A DNA stretch of 64,000 bases from Paraflavisolibacter caeni (GCF_025628885.1 NZ_JAOTIF010000002.1:62001-126000), one strand, 5' to 3'; numbered from the stretch's first letter, positions 16,205 to 24,874 are shown. Numbers and translations are program-made. Notes: generated by a model not told the origin, from the sequence alone.

Positions 16205-18325
16205 ATGTCAATCCAAACTTCAACCTTTAAGCATGTAAGCTATTTGTGGGACGAAGCCAAGGCAGCCGAACTGGCTGGCGATGAAGTGGCTCTTCTGATC
16301 TATCGTTCTAACCTCTTGGGAGCAGACCTGCGCCTGACCAACTATGGTGGTGGTAACACCTCCTGCAAGGCAATGGCCAAAGATCCCCTGACAGGTAACG
16401 ATGTGGAGGTAATGTGGGTAAAAGGCTCTGGTGGTGACCTGGGCACATTGAAAAAAAGCGGACTTGCGGCTTTATATGTAGACCGCCTGCGCGCTCTTAA
16501 AAATATATATCGTGGCATCGAGCATGAAGATGAAATGGTAGAACTGTTCAACCACTGTATCTACGACCTTAATTCAAAAGCTCCTTCTATCGATACGCCT
16601 TTACATGGTTTCCTTCCTTTCAAACACATCGACCACTTGCATCCCGATGCAGCGATTGCAATTGCTGCCGCTAAAGATGGTAAGAAGATCGTGGAAGAGC
16701 TGTTTGGCGGCACAATGGGTTGGGTAGGTTGGCAAAAGCCCGGCTTCGATCTGGGGCTGCAATTAAAGCAGTGCCTGGACGAAAACCCTGGCATCCGTGG
16801 TATCTTCTTAGGATCTCACGGTTTGTTTACTTGGGGCGATACTGCTTACGAAAGCTATATCAACACGCTTGAAGTAATTGAGCGTTGTGCTGAATACCTG
16901 GAACAAAATATTGGTAAAAAACGCCCTGTTTTCGGTGGCGCTAAGATCCAGTCTTTACCTAAAGAAGAGCGCCTGCAAAAAGCTGCTGCTTTAGCACCCG
17001 TTCTGCGTGGCTTCTGCTCTTCTCAAACTAAAATGATTGGTCATTTCACCGATGACGATCGCGTACTGGAGTACATCAACTCCAACGACTTAGAGCGTTT
17101 GGCTCCTTTGGGAACTTCTTGCCCTGACCACTTCCTGCGCACGAAGATTTCTCCGTTGGTGCTGAACCTGGTTCCTGGTGAAGACCTGAGCGATGTGGCT
17201 GCTCTGAAAGCTAAACTGGCTCCTCAGTTCGACGAATACAGGAAGATGTATGCAGACTATTACAACACCTGCAAGCATCCAAACTCTCCGGCTATACGTG
17301 ATGCCAACCCGGTAGTGATCCTGTATCCTGGTGTAGGTATGTTTACTTTCTCAAAAGATAAACAAACTGCTAGGGTGGCTGCTGAGTTCTACATCAATGC
17401 CATCAATGTAATGAAGGGTGCCGAGGCTGTTTCTGAGTACACTTCACTGCCTCGTCAGGAAGCTTTTAATATTGAATACTGGCTGTTGGAAGAAGCCAAA
17501 TTGCAACGCATGCCTAAGCCAAAAGCATTAAGCGGACGCATTGCATTGGTGACCGGCAGCGGTGGCGGTATCGGTAAATCAATCGCTAAGAAATTTGCTG
17601 AAGAAGGCGCCTGCGTGATCATCAACGACATCAACCTGGAAAGAGTGCAAGCCACTACCGAAGAATTCAAAAAACAATTCGGTAAAGATGCTGTTGCTGC
17701 TACCTCATTGAACGTAACCGATGCTCAAAGCATTGAAAAAGCAATGGTAGACGCTGTACTGGCTTTTGGTGGTGTGGACCTGATCGTGAACAACGCTGGT
17801 ATCTCTATCTCCAAATCTATTACAGATCATACAGAAGAAGAGTGGGACAGGCTGTACGACATCTTGGTAAAAGGTCAGTTCCTGGTTTCTAAAGCTGCAG
17901 TAGCTGTAATGCGCAAGCAAAACATCGGTGGCGATATCATCAACATCGTATCTAAGAACTCTGTAGTGGCTGGTCCTAACAACGCTGGTTATGGTTCTGC
18001 AAAAGCAGCACAAGCTCACCTGACTCGTTTGCTGGCTGCTGAATTGGGTGGCGATAAGATCCGTGTGAACACAGTAAACCCGGATGCGGTAATTGCTGAT
18101 TCTAATATCTGGGCCGGTGGTTGGGCCGAAGGTCGTGCCAAAGCTTATGGCATTACCGTAGAAGAACTGCCTGCTTACTATGCAAAACGTACATTGTTAA
18201 ACGAAGTGATCCTGCCAGAAGATATCGCCAATGCCTGCTTTGCTTTTGCAGGTGGCTTGATGAATAAATCAACTGGTAATACATTGAACGTAGATGGTGG
18301 CGTAGCAATGGCCTTTACAAGATAA
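16205..18325 (+). CDS. rhaEW: bifunctional rhamnulose-1-phosphate aldolase / lactaldehyde dehydrogenase
   Basis: This 706-residue protein fuses two enzymes. Residues 1-430 are a class II aldolase/adducin-type domain that splits L-rhamnulose-1-phosphate into dihydroxyacetone phosphate and L-lactaldehyde; the zinc histidines are probably H144 and H146 (DHLHPDA) and H205 (GSHGLFTW). Residues 440-706 are a short-chain dehydrogenase: Rossmann motif TGSGGGIG near 450, NNAG, and catalytic Y596 and K600 (YGSAK). This half is expected to oxidise L-lactaldehyde to L-lactate. The fusion is the RhaEW type found in Bacteroidota, Bacillus and others. Substrate channelling is plausible but not shown. The lutABC genes downstream would use the lactate. 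Confidence 0.92.
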   Translation: MSIQTSTFKHVSYLWDEAKAAELAGDEVALLIYRSNLLGADLRLTNYGGGNTSCKAMAKDPLTGNDVEVMWVKGSGGDLGTLKKSGLAALYVDRLRALKNIYRGIEHEDEMVELFNHCIYDLNSKAPSIDTPLHGFLPFKHIDHLHPDAAIAIAAAKDGKKIVEELFGGTMGWVGWQKPGFDLGLQLKQCLDENPGIRGIFLGSHGLFTWGDTAYESYINTLEVIERCAEYLEQNIGKKRPVFGGAKIQSLPKEERLQKAAALAPVLRGFCSSQTKMIGHFTDDDRVLEYINSNDLERLAPLGTSCPDHFLRTKISPLVLNLVPGEDLSDVAALKAKLAPQFDEYRKMYADYYNTCKHPNSPAIRDANPVVILYPGVGMFTFSKDKQTARVAAEFYINAINVMKGAEAVSEYTSLPRQEAFNIEYWLLEEAKLQRMPKPKALSGRIALVTGSGGGIGKSIAKKFAEEGACVIINDINLERVQATTEEFKKQFGKDAVAATSLNVTDAQSIEKAMVDAVLAFGGVDLIVNNAGISISKSITDHTEEEWDRLYDILVKGQFLVSKAAVAVMRKQNIGGDIINIVSKNSVVAGPNNAGYGSAKAAQAHLTRLLAAELGGDKIRVNTVNPDAVIADSNIWAGGWAEGRAKAYGITVEELPAYYAKRTLLNEVILPEDIANACFAFAGGLMNKSTGNTLNVDGGVAMAFTR

Positions 18326-18344
18326 AAAGACCATTTTGATTGAT

Positions 18345-18404
18345 AAAAGTCACTAAGTTTTACAAAGCCAATACGTTCTTTTGTAGCTTGGTGACTTTTT
18401 AATT
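18345..18404 (+). terminator. long stem-loop with T-run between rhaEW and rhaM
   Basis: AAAAGTCACTAAG (18345-18357) pairs with CTTGGTGACTTTT (18387-18399) through one G-U pair. An inner stem (TACAAAG with CTTTTGTA, one bulge) fills much of the loop, and T-residues follow. It looks like a terminator or attenuator inside the operon, leaving rhaM 27 bases downstream. Confidence 0.6.
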
Positions 18405-18431
18405 TATATATCATACTCCAAACCCCATTCT

Positions 18432-18746
18432 ATGCAGCGAGTAGCTTTCAAAATGCAATTGTTCAAAGGTTTTGAAGAAGAATACAAAAAACGCCACGAT
18501 GAGATTTGGCCCGAACTTCAGGCTCTGTTAATAGAAAGCGGCATCTCCGAATACTCTATCTTTTTGGACGAAACTACCAACAGCCTCTTTGGTTTCATGA
18601 AGGTTGCCGATCAGGAAGCAGTAGATAAATTACCGGAAAAACCTGTGATGCAACGCTGGTGGAAGTACATGGGAGATATCATGGCGTCAAATCCTGATAA
18701 CTCACCCGTTAGTACCCCTTTGAAAGAAGTTTTTTATTTACCGTGA
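18432..18746 (+). CDS. rhaM: L-rhamnose mutarotase
   Basis: This 104-residue protein matches the RhaM family over its full length. RVAFKMQLFKGFEEEYKKRH is followed by DEIWPELQALL, then ISEYSIFLDE and the closing PEKPVMQRWWKYMGDIMASN. The histidine in KKRHDEIWP is the expected catalytic residue. It interconverts alpha and beta anomers of L-rhamnose, feeding the isomerase encoded next. It is a cytoplasmic ferredoxin-like dimer in known members. ATG at 18432, with no clear Shine-Dalgarno sequence. Confidence 0.93.
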   Translation: MQRVAFKMQLFKGFEEEYKKRHDEIWPELQALLIESGISEYSIFLDETTNSLFGFMKVADQEAVDKLPEKPVMQRWWKYMGDIMASNPDNSPVSTPLKEVFYLP

Positions 18747-18799
18747 TGACGCTCAAACGTGAAAGGGATTTCCTCATGTTGACATTTCATCTTTGAAGA

Positions 18800-18827
18800 A
18801 TTCTCCATTCACCATTGACCATTCACG
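18800..18827. repeat. 7-bp phased repeat between rhaM and rhaI
   Basis: Four exact-phase heptamers: ATTCTCC, ATTCACC, ATTGACC, ATTCACG. It is non-coding, 40 bases before the rhaI start. Confidence 0.6.
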
Positions 18828-18866
18828 TTTTTTATTATAACCTGAAAATTATCAATCATTGTTTCT

Positions 18867-20141
18867 ATGTTATTAGAGAAATACAAAATCGAAGAGTTCA
18901 ACCAGGCTGGCTTGGCTGAGCACAAACGCAGATTTGACTTTGCTGCTTCCTATGTAAAAAACATTGATGAAGTATTACAAAAGTTAATCGACTTCCAGGT
19001 AGCTATCCCTTCATGGGCCCTGGGTACCGGTGGTACTCGCTTTGGTCGTTTCGCTGGAGGTGGTGAACCCCGTAGCCTGGAAGAAAAGATCGAAGACGTA
19101 GGTTTGTTGCATCAACTTAATAGGTCCAGCGGTGCCATTTCTTTGCACATTCCTTGGGACATTCCTCAGAACCCTGCTGCCATAAAAGCATTAGCTGCAC
19201 AGCATGGCCTGAAATTCGATGCGGTAAACTCTAACACCTTCCAGGATCAGCCCGATCAGAAACTGAGCTACAAGTTTGGTTCTATGCAGCACGTGGACAA
19301 AGCCGTGCGCAAACAAGCGGTTGACCACAACATCGAAGTGATCAGGCATGGTATAGAACTGGGCTCTGAGTCACTGACTGTATGGCTCTCTGATGGTTCC
19401 AGCTTCCCTGGCCAGCTCAATTTCCGCAAAGCCTTCCAAAACACACTGGAAAGCCTGCAGGAAGTTTATGCTGCCCTTCCCGACAACTGGAAGATGTTCG
19501 TAGAATACAAAGCCTTCGAGCCTAACTTCTATTCTATGTCTGTTGGCGACTGGGGCCAGTCTTACCTCTATGCCTCTAAACTGGGTGAAAAAGCTTATAC
19601 GCTGGTTGACTTAGGACACCACCTGCCCAATGCCAACATCGAGCAGATCGTTTCCCTCCTCCTCATGGAAGGTAAACTGGGTGGCTTCCACTTCAACGAC
19701 TCCAAATATGGTGATGATGACCTGACGGTAGGTTCTGTAAAGCCTTACCAGCTGTTCCTGATCTTCAACGAACTGGTAGAAGGTATGGATGCAAGAGGTA
19801 TGAACCATGCTACCGATCTGGGTTGGATGATCGATGCTTCTCATAACGTGAAAGATCCGCTGGAAGACCTGCTGCAATCGGTAGAAGCGATCATGATTGC
19901 TTATACCCAGGCGTTGCTGGTTGATAGAAAAGCACTGGCTGAAGCACAGCAAGCTAATGATGTAGTTCGTTGTCAGGAGATCCTCCAAACTGCTGCCCGT
20001 ACAGACGTTCGCGCTATTGTGGCAGAAGCCCGTCTGCGTAGTGGTGGCGCCCTGCAGACCCTGCAGGCTTTCCGTCAACTGGAACTCCGCAAGGCTCTGA
20101 TCGGAGAAAGAGGCCTGAAAGCCGTTTCCACAGGACTGTAA
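18867..20141 (+). CDS. rhaI: L-rhamnose isomerase (RhaI type)
   Basis: This 424-residue protein belongs to the xylose-isomerase-like TIM-barrel L-rhamnose isomerases of the Pseudomonas stutzeri/rhizobial type, not the E. coli RhaA type. Supporting segments are FQVAIPSWALGTGGTRFGRF near residue 50, SGAISLHIPWDIPQNP, the barrel strands MFVEYKAFEPNFY and TLVDLGHHLPNANIEQ, and FHFNDSKYGDDDLTVGSVKP. The acidic and histidine residues there would bind the divalent metals. It converts L-rhamnose to L-rhamnulose. A strong terminator follows, so transcription may partly stop before the kinase. Confidence 0.92.
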   Translation: MLLEKYKIEEFNQAGLAEHKRRFDFAASYVKNIDEVLQKLIDFQVAIPSWALGTGGTRFGRFAGGGEPRSLEEKIEDVGLLHQLNRSSGAISLHIPWDIPQNPAAIKALAAQHGLKFDAVNSNTFQDQPDQKLSYKFGSMQHVDKAVRKQAVDHNIEVIRHGIELGSESLTVWLSDGSSFPGQLNFRKAFQNTLESLQEVYAALPDNWKMFVEYKAFEPNFYSMSVGDWGQSYLYASKLGEKAYTLVDLGHHLPNANIEQIVSLLLMEGKLGGFHFNDSKYGDDDLTVGSVKPYQLFLIFNELVEGMDARGMNHATDLGWMIDASHNVKDPLEDLLQSVEAIMIAYTQALLVDRKALAEAQQANDVVRCQEILQTAARTDVRAIVAEARLRSGGALQTLQAFRQLELRKALIGERGLKAVSTGL

Positions 20142-20170
20142 ACCTTAGATGACAATACTTAACTCTGCAG

Positions 20171-20206
20171 AATTAGCCGGATTTGTTGAATATCCGGCTA
20201 ATTTTT
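20171..20206 (+). terminator. Rho-independent terminator after rhaI
   Basis: A perfect 12-bp inverted repeat (AATTAGCCGGAT at 20171-20182, ATCCGGCTAATT at 20192-20203) has a 9-base loop and ends in a T-run. It lies 30 bases after the rhaI stop and about 100 bases before the kinase. Confidence 0.85.
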
Positions 20207-20281
20207 AATCATATCCCTACTTTTGCTCCAATTAGCTTTGGACAGAACTATTGAAACGAAGAGAAATTCCGACCATCTCTA

Positions 20282-20302
20282 ATTTCAAATTTCAAATTGC
20301 AA
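20282..20302. repeat. 7-bp repeat before the kinase gene
   Basis: Three in-phase heptamers ATTTCAA, ATTTCAA, ATTGCAA end 7 bases before the kinase ATG at 20310. It is short, so significance is modest. Confidence 0.45.
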
Positions 20303-20309
20303 CGCACTA

Positions 20310-21695
20310 ATGAGCACTCCTGTTATCGCGATATTTGATGTTGGTAAAACCAACAAAAAACTGTTTTTGTTCGACGAGAACTACCAGATGGTTTATGAGC
20401 AGTCGGCCAAGTTCATCGAAACTGTGGACGAGGATGGTTTCCCTTGTGACAACTTGGAAAACCTGCGCCTATCGGTCTTTGATTCCCTGAGGGCTGCCTT
20501 CAGCAAAAAGGAATTTCAGATCAAGGCCATCAACTTTGCCACCTACGGTGCTTCCTTTGTCTACATTGATGAAGAAGGCAAGCCTCTTACCCCTCTGTAT
20601 AATTACCTGAAGCCTTATGATCCCGCGCTTCAAAAACAGTTTTACGACACTTATGGTGGTGAACAGCAGTTTTCTATGCTCACAGCTTCTCCGGTTCTTG
20701 GCAACCTTAATTCCGGGATGCAACTCTACCGCATGAAATATGAGAAGCCGGATGTGTACGCTAATATAAAATATGCACTGCACCTGCCCCAGTACATGAG
20801 TTACTTACTTACTGGACAGCCGGTTACCGATATTACTTCCATTGGTTGTCATACCAACCTTTGGGACTTTACTAAGAATGATTACCACGAATGGGTATAC
20901 AAAGAAGGTATCATAGAAAAATTGGCTCCCTTGGTTCCTTCTGATTCTGTATTAGCACCCACATTCCCAGGCACTGGCTACAGTGTAGGCATTGGTCTGC
21001 ACGATAGTTCCTCTGCCCTGATTCCTTACCTGGTGAGCTTTCACGAGCCCTTCATGCTCATCTCCACAGGCACTTGGTGCATCAGCATGAATCCGTTCAA
21101 CAACACGCCGCTTACTGAAGAAGAACTGAAAAGTGACTGCCTGGCGTACCTCACTTACAAAGGACAGCCGGTAAAATCTTCCCGCCTCTTTGCTGGTTAC
21201 GAGCACGAGCAGCAGGTAAAAAGGATTGCCGAGCATTTTAATGTGGATACAGCCAAATACAAAACTGTTGGTTACGATCCTGAAATCATAGCCAAACTGA
21301 AAGGCCGCAGCGATGCAGGCTTGACATCTGTAAGTAAAGACGGACTCAAGGAATCTCCATTCGCACAAAGAGACTTGGCTTCTTTTAATACTTATACAGA
21401 AGCTTATCACCAACTCATCTTGGACTTGGTAACCGCCCAGAAGGCTTCCACTGAGCTGGTGATGAACAGTAGCGTAAAAAGATTGTTTGTGGATGGCGGC
21501 TTCAGCAAAAACCCCATTTACATGAACCTGCTCGCAGCAGCTTTTCCAAAGCTTGAGATATTCTCCGCTTCCATGGCACAGGCTACAGCAGTAGGCGCAG
21601 CATTAGCTATCCACTCAGAGTGGAACAGCAAACTATTACCAACAGATATCATTGAATTAAAATACTATTCAATTACTCAAGACGTTAGTCTATGA
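20310..21695 (+). CDS. FGGY-family carbohydrate kinase, probable L-rhamnulokinase
   Basis: This 461-residue protein is a complete FGGY kinase. The N-terminal phosphate-binding segment is IAIFDVGKTNKKLFLF; STGTWCISMNPFN lies near residue 250; the C-terminal adenosine motif is FVDGGFSKNPIYMN. FGGY kinases phosphorylate sugars at a terminal hydroxyl. Its position between rhamnose isomerase and lutABC, with no other kinase in the cluster, makes L-rhamnulose the likely substrate. It is not a close match to E. coli RhaB, so I leave the symbol blank. Its stop overlaps the lutA start (ATGA at 21692-21695), showing translational coupling. Confidence 0.85.
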   Translation: MSTPVIAIFDVGKTNKKLFLFDENYQMVYEQSAKFIETVDEDGFPCDNLENLRLSVFDSLRAAFSKKEFQIKAINFATYGASFVYIDEEGKPLTPLYNYLKPYDPALQKQFYDTYGGEQQFSMLTASPVLGNLNSGMQLYRMKYEKPDVYANIKYALHLPQYMSYLLTGQPVTDITSIGCHTNLWDFTKNDYHEWVYKEGIIEKLAPLVPSDSVLAPTFPGTGYSVGIGLHDSSSALIPYLVSFHEPFMLISTGTWCISMNPFNNTPLTEEELKSDCLAYLTYKGQPVKSSRLFAGYEHEQQVKRIAEHFNVDTAKYKTVGYDPEIIAKLKGRSDAGLTSVSKDGLKESPFAQRDLASFNTYTEAYHQLILDLVTAQKASTELVMNSSVKRLFVDGGFSKNPIYMNLLAAAFPKLEIFSASMAQATAVGAALAIHSEWNSKLLPTDIIELKYYSITQDVSL

Positions 21696-22441
21696 CCGTA
21701 GGTTTATTTATCCCATGTTATGTAGACCAGTTTTACCCGCAGGTAGCAAAAGCCACTTTGTCACTGCTCGAAAAACTTGGTGTGAATGTAGTGTTCCCAA
21801 TGAATCAAACCTGTTGTGGCCAGCCAATGGCCAATTCCGGCTTTGAACACCTCACTCATGGCTGCAACAGCCTTTTCATCAAAAACTTCAAAGACTTCGA
21901 TTATATCGTTTGTCCTTCCGGTAGCTGTACGCTTCATGTTAAAGACCACTTACATGATGAAGAGCATGAAGAAATAGCAAAAGCCATCCGCGGCAAAGTG
22001 TACGAACTCACCGAGTTCCTTACTGACGTTCTAAAAGTAGAAAAGCTGGATGCTAAATTCCCATATAAAGTGGGTATGCACCAAAGCTGCCATGGACAAA
22101 GAGGCCTGAAGCTGTCTCAAATGACCGAATTAGTGGCGCCTCCATTCTCTAAGCCCGAAAAGCTGTTGCGCATGGTAGAAGGTGTCGAGATCATCCAGCT
22201 CAGTCGTAAAGATGAATGTTGTGGCTTTGGTGGAACATTTTGCGTTGCCGAGGAAGCCGTGTCTGTAAAAATGGGTAAAGACCGTGTGGAGGACCATGTA
22301 AGCAATGGTGCACAGGTAATAACTGGTGCTGATATGAGCTGCCTGATGCACATGGAAGGAATCCTGCGCCGACAGAAAAGCCCCGTCAAGGTGATGCATA
22401 TCGCAGAAATCCTTAATGGAGATATTGAGAGCTTAAATTGA
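21692..22441 (+). CDS. lutA: lactate utilisation protein A, Cys-rich iron-sulfur subunit
   Basis: This 249-residue protein has the two cysteine-rich CCG motifs of the LutA/YkgE and heterodisulfide-reductase-like family: NQTCCGQPMANSG near residue 45 and DECCGFGGTFCV near 175. The N-terminal VGLFIPCYVDQFYPQVAKAT is typical. With LutB and LutC it forms the iron-sulfur complex that oxidises L-lactate to pyruvate. It starts inside the kinase stop codon (ATGA), so it is translated in step with it. In this cluster the lactate would come from the RhaEW dehydrogenase half. Confidence 0.92.
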   Translation: MTVGLFIPCYVDQFYPQVAKATLSLLEKLGVNVVFPMNQTCCGQPMANSGFEHLTHGCNSLFIKNFKDFDYIVCPSGSCTLHVKDHLHDEEHEEIAKAIRGKVYELTEFLTDVLKVEKLDAKFPYKVGMHQSCHGQRGLKLSQMTELVAPPFSKPEKLLRMVEGVEIIQLSRKDECCGFGGTFCVAEEAVSVKMGKDRVEDHVSNGAQVITGADMSCLMHMEGILRRQKSPVKVMHIAEILNGDIESLN

Positions 22442-22483
22442 TGACTGGGAATAAGTCTTATTAAAAGTATTTTGTTCAAGTAT

Positions 22484-23917
22484 ATGAAAAAAGATCACGC
22501 TGCCCTCGCCGATAAATTCAACCAGGATGAGCCTCGGGTGGATTGGCATGATGAAACCTTGTGGTGGATTCGACAGAAGAGAGATAAAGCCGCTTTCGGA
22601 ATCCCGGAATGGGAAGAACTGCGCGAAACTGCCTCTCGCATCAAATTCAACGTACTTTCTAACCTCTCCCAATACTTGGAACAGTTCGAGAAAGCTGCGT
22701 TAGATAATGGTGTTCAGGTTCACTGGGCCGCAGATGGAGAAGAGCACAACCGCATTGTTCATTCAATCTTGCAAAAGCACGGAGTGGACAGGCTCGTAAA
22801 AAGCAAGTCCATGCTTACGGAAGAATGCCACCTGAACGAGTACCTTCAGGAGCATGGCGTGGAGGTAATCGACACCGATTTAGGCGAACGCATCGTCCAA
22901 TTAGCCAAAGAGCCGCCGAGCCATATAGTACTGCCTTGTATTCACTGGAAAAAGGAAGAAATAGGGGAGTTGTTTCACCAACATCTGGGGACTCCAAAAG
23001 GAAATGCAGATCCTCAATACCTCACCAATGCAGCCAGGCTGCACCTGCGCGAAAAGTTCCTGACCCGTAAACTTGCTATTACTGGTGTCAACTTCGCAGT
23101 AGCAGAAACTGGTGAAATGGTGGTATGTACCAATGAGGGTAACGCGGATATGGGTGCTCATCTTGCAGACGTGCACATCGCCTGTATGGGGATCGAGAAA
23201 ATTATTCCGCAAAGAAAGCACCTCGGGGTATTTCTGAGACTGTTGGCGCGAAGTGCAACCGGGCAACCAATAACTACCTACTCAAGCCATTTTAAAAAAC
23301 CACGCAAGGGGCAGGAAATGCATATTGTATTGGTGGATAATGGTAGAAGCCGCCAGCTGGGACGCCCCGAATTCCGTAATTCATTGAAATGTATCCGTTG
23401 CGGTGCATGCTTTAATACTTGTCCTGTTTACAGGCGAAGTGGTGGTCATAGCTACCATAATGCAGTGGCAGGTCCTATCGGTGCTATTCTCGCCCCCAAC
23501 CTGGATATGAAGAAGAATGCCGACCTGCCGTTTGCTTCTACACTTTGTGGTTCTTGCAGTAACGTTTGCCCGGTAAAAATTGATATCCACGACCAACTAT
23601 ATAAATGGCGACAGGTACTGGTAAAAGATGGCTACGTGAGTAGCGCAAAGGCTGCCAGTATGAAGGCTATGGCAGCTACGCTCTCTAACCCTGCACTGTT
23701 TAAAATCGCAGGAAAACTGGGACGCTGGACCATCAAACACGCTCCTTTTGTGGTGAATAACGGATTAAACCCATGGTTCAAAAACAGGGAAATGCCCGAA
23801 CCTCCAAAGGAATCCTTTAGAGAGTGGTATCAAAAAAATAGATCCGGTACACCGCAGCCCTCTGCAGGCAGGGAGCCGCAATACAAAGAACCTTCAAAGT
23901 CAAAAATTCCCCATTAA
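22484..23917 (+). CDS. lutB: lactate utilisation protein B, iron-sulfur subunit
   Basis: This 477-residue protein matches LutB/YkgF. It has an N-terminal LUD-type domain (TGVNFAVAETGEMVVCTNEG), then two ferredoxin-type cysteine clusters (CIRCGACFNTCPVY near 308 and CGSCSNVCPVKI near 355). A TTG at 22472 would add four residues; I choose the ATG at 22484, which precedes KKDHAALADKF. The C-terminal tail after ESFREWYQKNR is longer than usual and includes GTPQPSAGREPQY, encoded over a palindromic element (23849-23880). The LutC ATG follows 10 bases after the stop. Confidence 0.92.
   Translation: MKKDHAALADKFNQDEPRVDWHDETLWWIRQKRDKAAFGIPEWEELRETASRIKFNVLSNLSQYLEQFEKAALDNGVQVHWAADGEEHNRIVHSILQKHGVDRLVKSKSMLTEECHLNEYLQEHGVEVIDTDLGERIVQLAKEPPSHIVLPCIHWKKEEIGELFHQHLGTPKGNADPQYLTNAARLHLREKFLTRKLAITGVNFAVAETGEMVVCTNEGNADMGAHLADVHIACMGIEKIIPQRKHLGVFLRLLARSATGQPITTYSSHFKKPRKGQEMHIVLVDNGRSRQLGRPEFRNSLKCIRCGACFNTCPVYRRSGGHSYHNAVAGPIGAILAPNLDMKKNADLPFASTLCGSCSNVCPVKIDIHDQLYKWRQVLVKDGYVSSAKAASMKAMAATLSNPALFKIAGKLGRWTIKHAPFVVNNGLNPWFKNREMPEPPKESFREWYQKNRSGTPQPSAGREPQYKEPSKSKIPH
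23849..23880 (-). repeat. palindromic element in the lutB 3' end
   Basis: Read on the minus strand it is GCGGCTCCC, an inner segment TGCCTGCA, GAGGGCTG, then CGGTGT. This fits the left-arm, stem-loop, CTGGGGGT plan of the copy at 38557-38589. It encodes part of the extra LutB tail. The match is moderate. Confidence 0.45.
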
Positions 23918-23927
23918 TTGAATAAAG

Positions 23928-24563
23928 ATGTCTGCAAACAACAAAAGTATGAATGATCTAAACTCCTCTTTAAGGGGTGGGGGTAGCCGGGAGCGCATAT
24001 TGACAGCAGTGAAGAAAAACCAGCCAGAATTGATGACGCTACCTGTTGTTAAAAACTTCCCGCAGGGCTTCAGCAGTCCTGTTGAAAAGTTTAGCGAGGT
24101 ACTGAAAGGCATTGGTGGTAGTGTTTACGAAGTAGCAAATTATACTGAAGTACTCCATATACTAACAGCTAACTTTCCCGGAGCAAATCGTATCATGTCC
24201 ACAGTACAGGAGCTTTCCTCTATCAATAAAGGGGATACTGGCTATGAGGATCCCCACAGCCTTGAAGATGTAGACCTTGCTGTTATTTCATCACCTTTAG
24301 CAGTAGCTGAAAATGGTGCTGTGTGGACGATGGATAGCCTGGTGCCTCAACGCGTGCTGCCTTTTATTTGCCAGCACTTGGCAGTGATTGTAAATAAGGA
24401 AAATTTGGTTTCATCAATGCATGAGGCCTATGATAAAATTGGAAATGCAGATTATGGTTTTGGTGTTTTTATAGCAGGTCCTTCTAAAACAGCAGATATT
24501 GAGCAATCATTGGTGCTAGGTGCCCACGGTCCCAAAAGCATGACCGTCTTCTTGATAGGATAA
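23928..24563 (+). CDS. lutC: lactate utilisation protein C (LUD domain)
   Basis: This 211-residue protein matches LutC/YkgG, a single LUD domain with conserved RERILTAVKKNQPE near the start, then EDVDLAVISSPLAVAENGAV, and GPSKTADIEQSLVLGAHGPK near the end. It is the third subunit needed for LutABC lactate oxidation. The first 20 residues (MSANNKSMNDLNSSLRGGGS) are unusual: codons for NSSLRGGGS lie on a palindromic element at 23962-23986. The family normally begins just before the SRERIL helix. A strong terminator follows 10 bases after the stop, closing the rhamnose-lactate cluster. Confidence 0.92.
   Translation: MSANNKSMNDLNSSLRGGGSRERILTAVKKNQPELMTLPVVKNFPQGFSSPVEKFSEVLKGIGGSVYEVANYTEVLHILTANFPGANRIMSTVQELSSINKGDTGYEDPHSLEDVDLAVISSPLAVAENGAVWTMDSLVPQRVLPFICQHLAVIVNKENLVSSMHEAYDKIGNADYGFGVFIAGPSKTADIEQSLVLGAHGPKSMTVFLIG
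23962..23986 (+). repeat. palindromic element in the lutC 5' end
   Basis: CTCCTCTTTAAGGGG then TGGGGGTAG closely matches CTCCCCTTTAGGGG then CTGGGGGTG inside the Lhr helicase gene (38557-38589). It is in frame and encodes the NSSLRGGGS segment. Confidence 0.65.
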
Positions 24564-24572
24564 TGTTAGGGT

Positions 24573-24607
24573 GACAGATGGTAGTTATAAAACTTCTACC
24601 ATCTGTC
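24573..24607 (+). terminator. terminator of the rhamnose-lut cluster
   Basis: A perfect 12-bp inverted repeat (GACAGATGGTAG at 24573-24584, CTACCATCTGTC at 24596-24607) has an 11-base loop. The following sequence is pyrimidine-rich rather than a pure T-run, and its units ATCTGTC, ATCTATC, ATCTTTT lie on a 7-bp lattice. Confidence 0.75.
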
Positions 24608-24625
24608 ATCTATCATCTTTTCTCT

Positions 24626-24850
24626 TCATCCCGCCTCCTCCAACATCAACATATCCGACCTTACACAGCCCTTGAACTTGGGCTTCGTCTTCTTCTGAAG
24701 GTCATAATAAACTTCTACAAAGAAATTATCGATCCTATAAAGGATGACCTTGTATCCATGTATGATATTTTCGCATAACATTATGCCTTTAAAGCACACT
24801 AACTCGTCTTTCCCAATCTCACTCAGGCACACAAAATCACGAAGTGTCAT
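24626..24850 (-). CDS. small conserved-looking protein, paralog of the next gene
   Basis: This 74-residue protein is of unknown function. It aligns with the 82-residue product of 24875-25123: both begin MTL, have a Gly near residue 22, share the central ILYRIDNFFVEVYYD (here) versus LFQIDKFYVEIFF pattern, and have a Lys-rich segment and a final leucine-rich part. Conservation between two diverged tandem copies supports real coding. No signal peptide or membrane segment. No family recognised. Confidence 0.6.
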   Translation of the reverse strand: MTLRDFVCLSEIGKDELVCFKGIMLCENIIHGYKVILYRIDNFFVEVYYDLQKKTKPKFKGCVRSDMLMLEEAG

Positions 24851-24874
24851 AACAGTTGATTTAAATAGAAGGTT

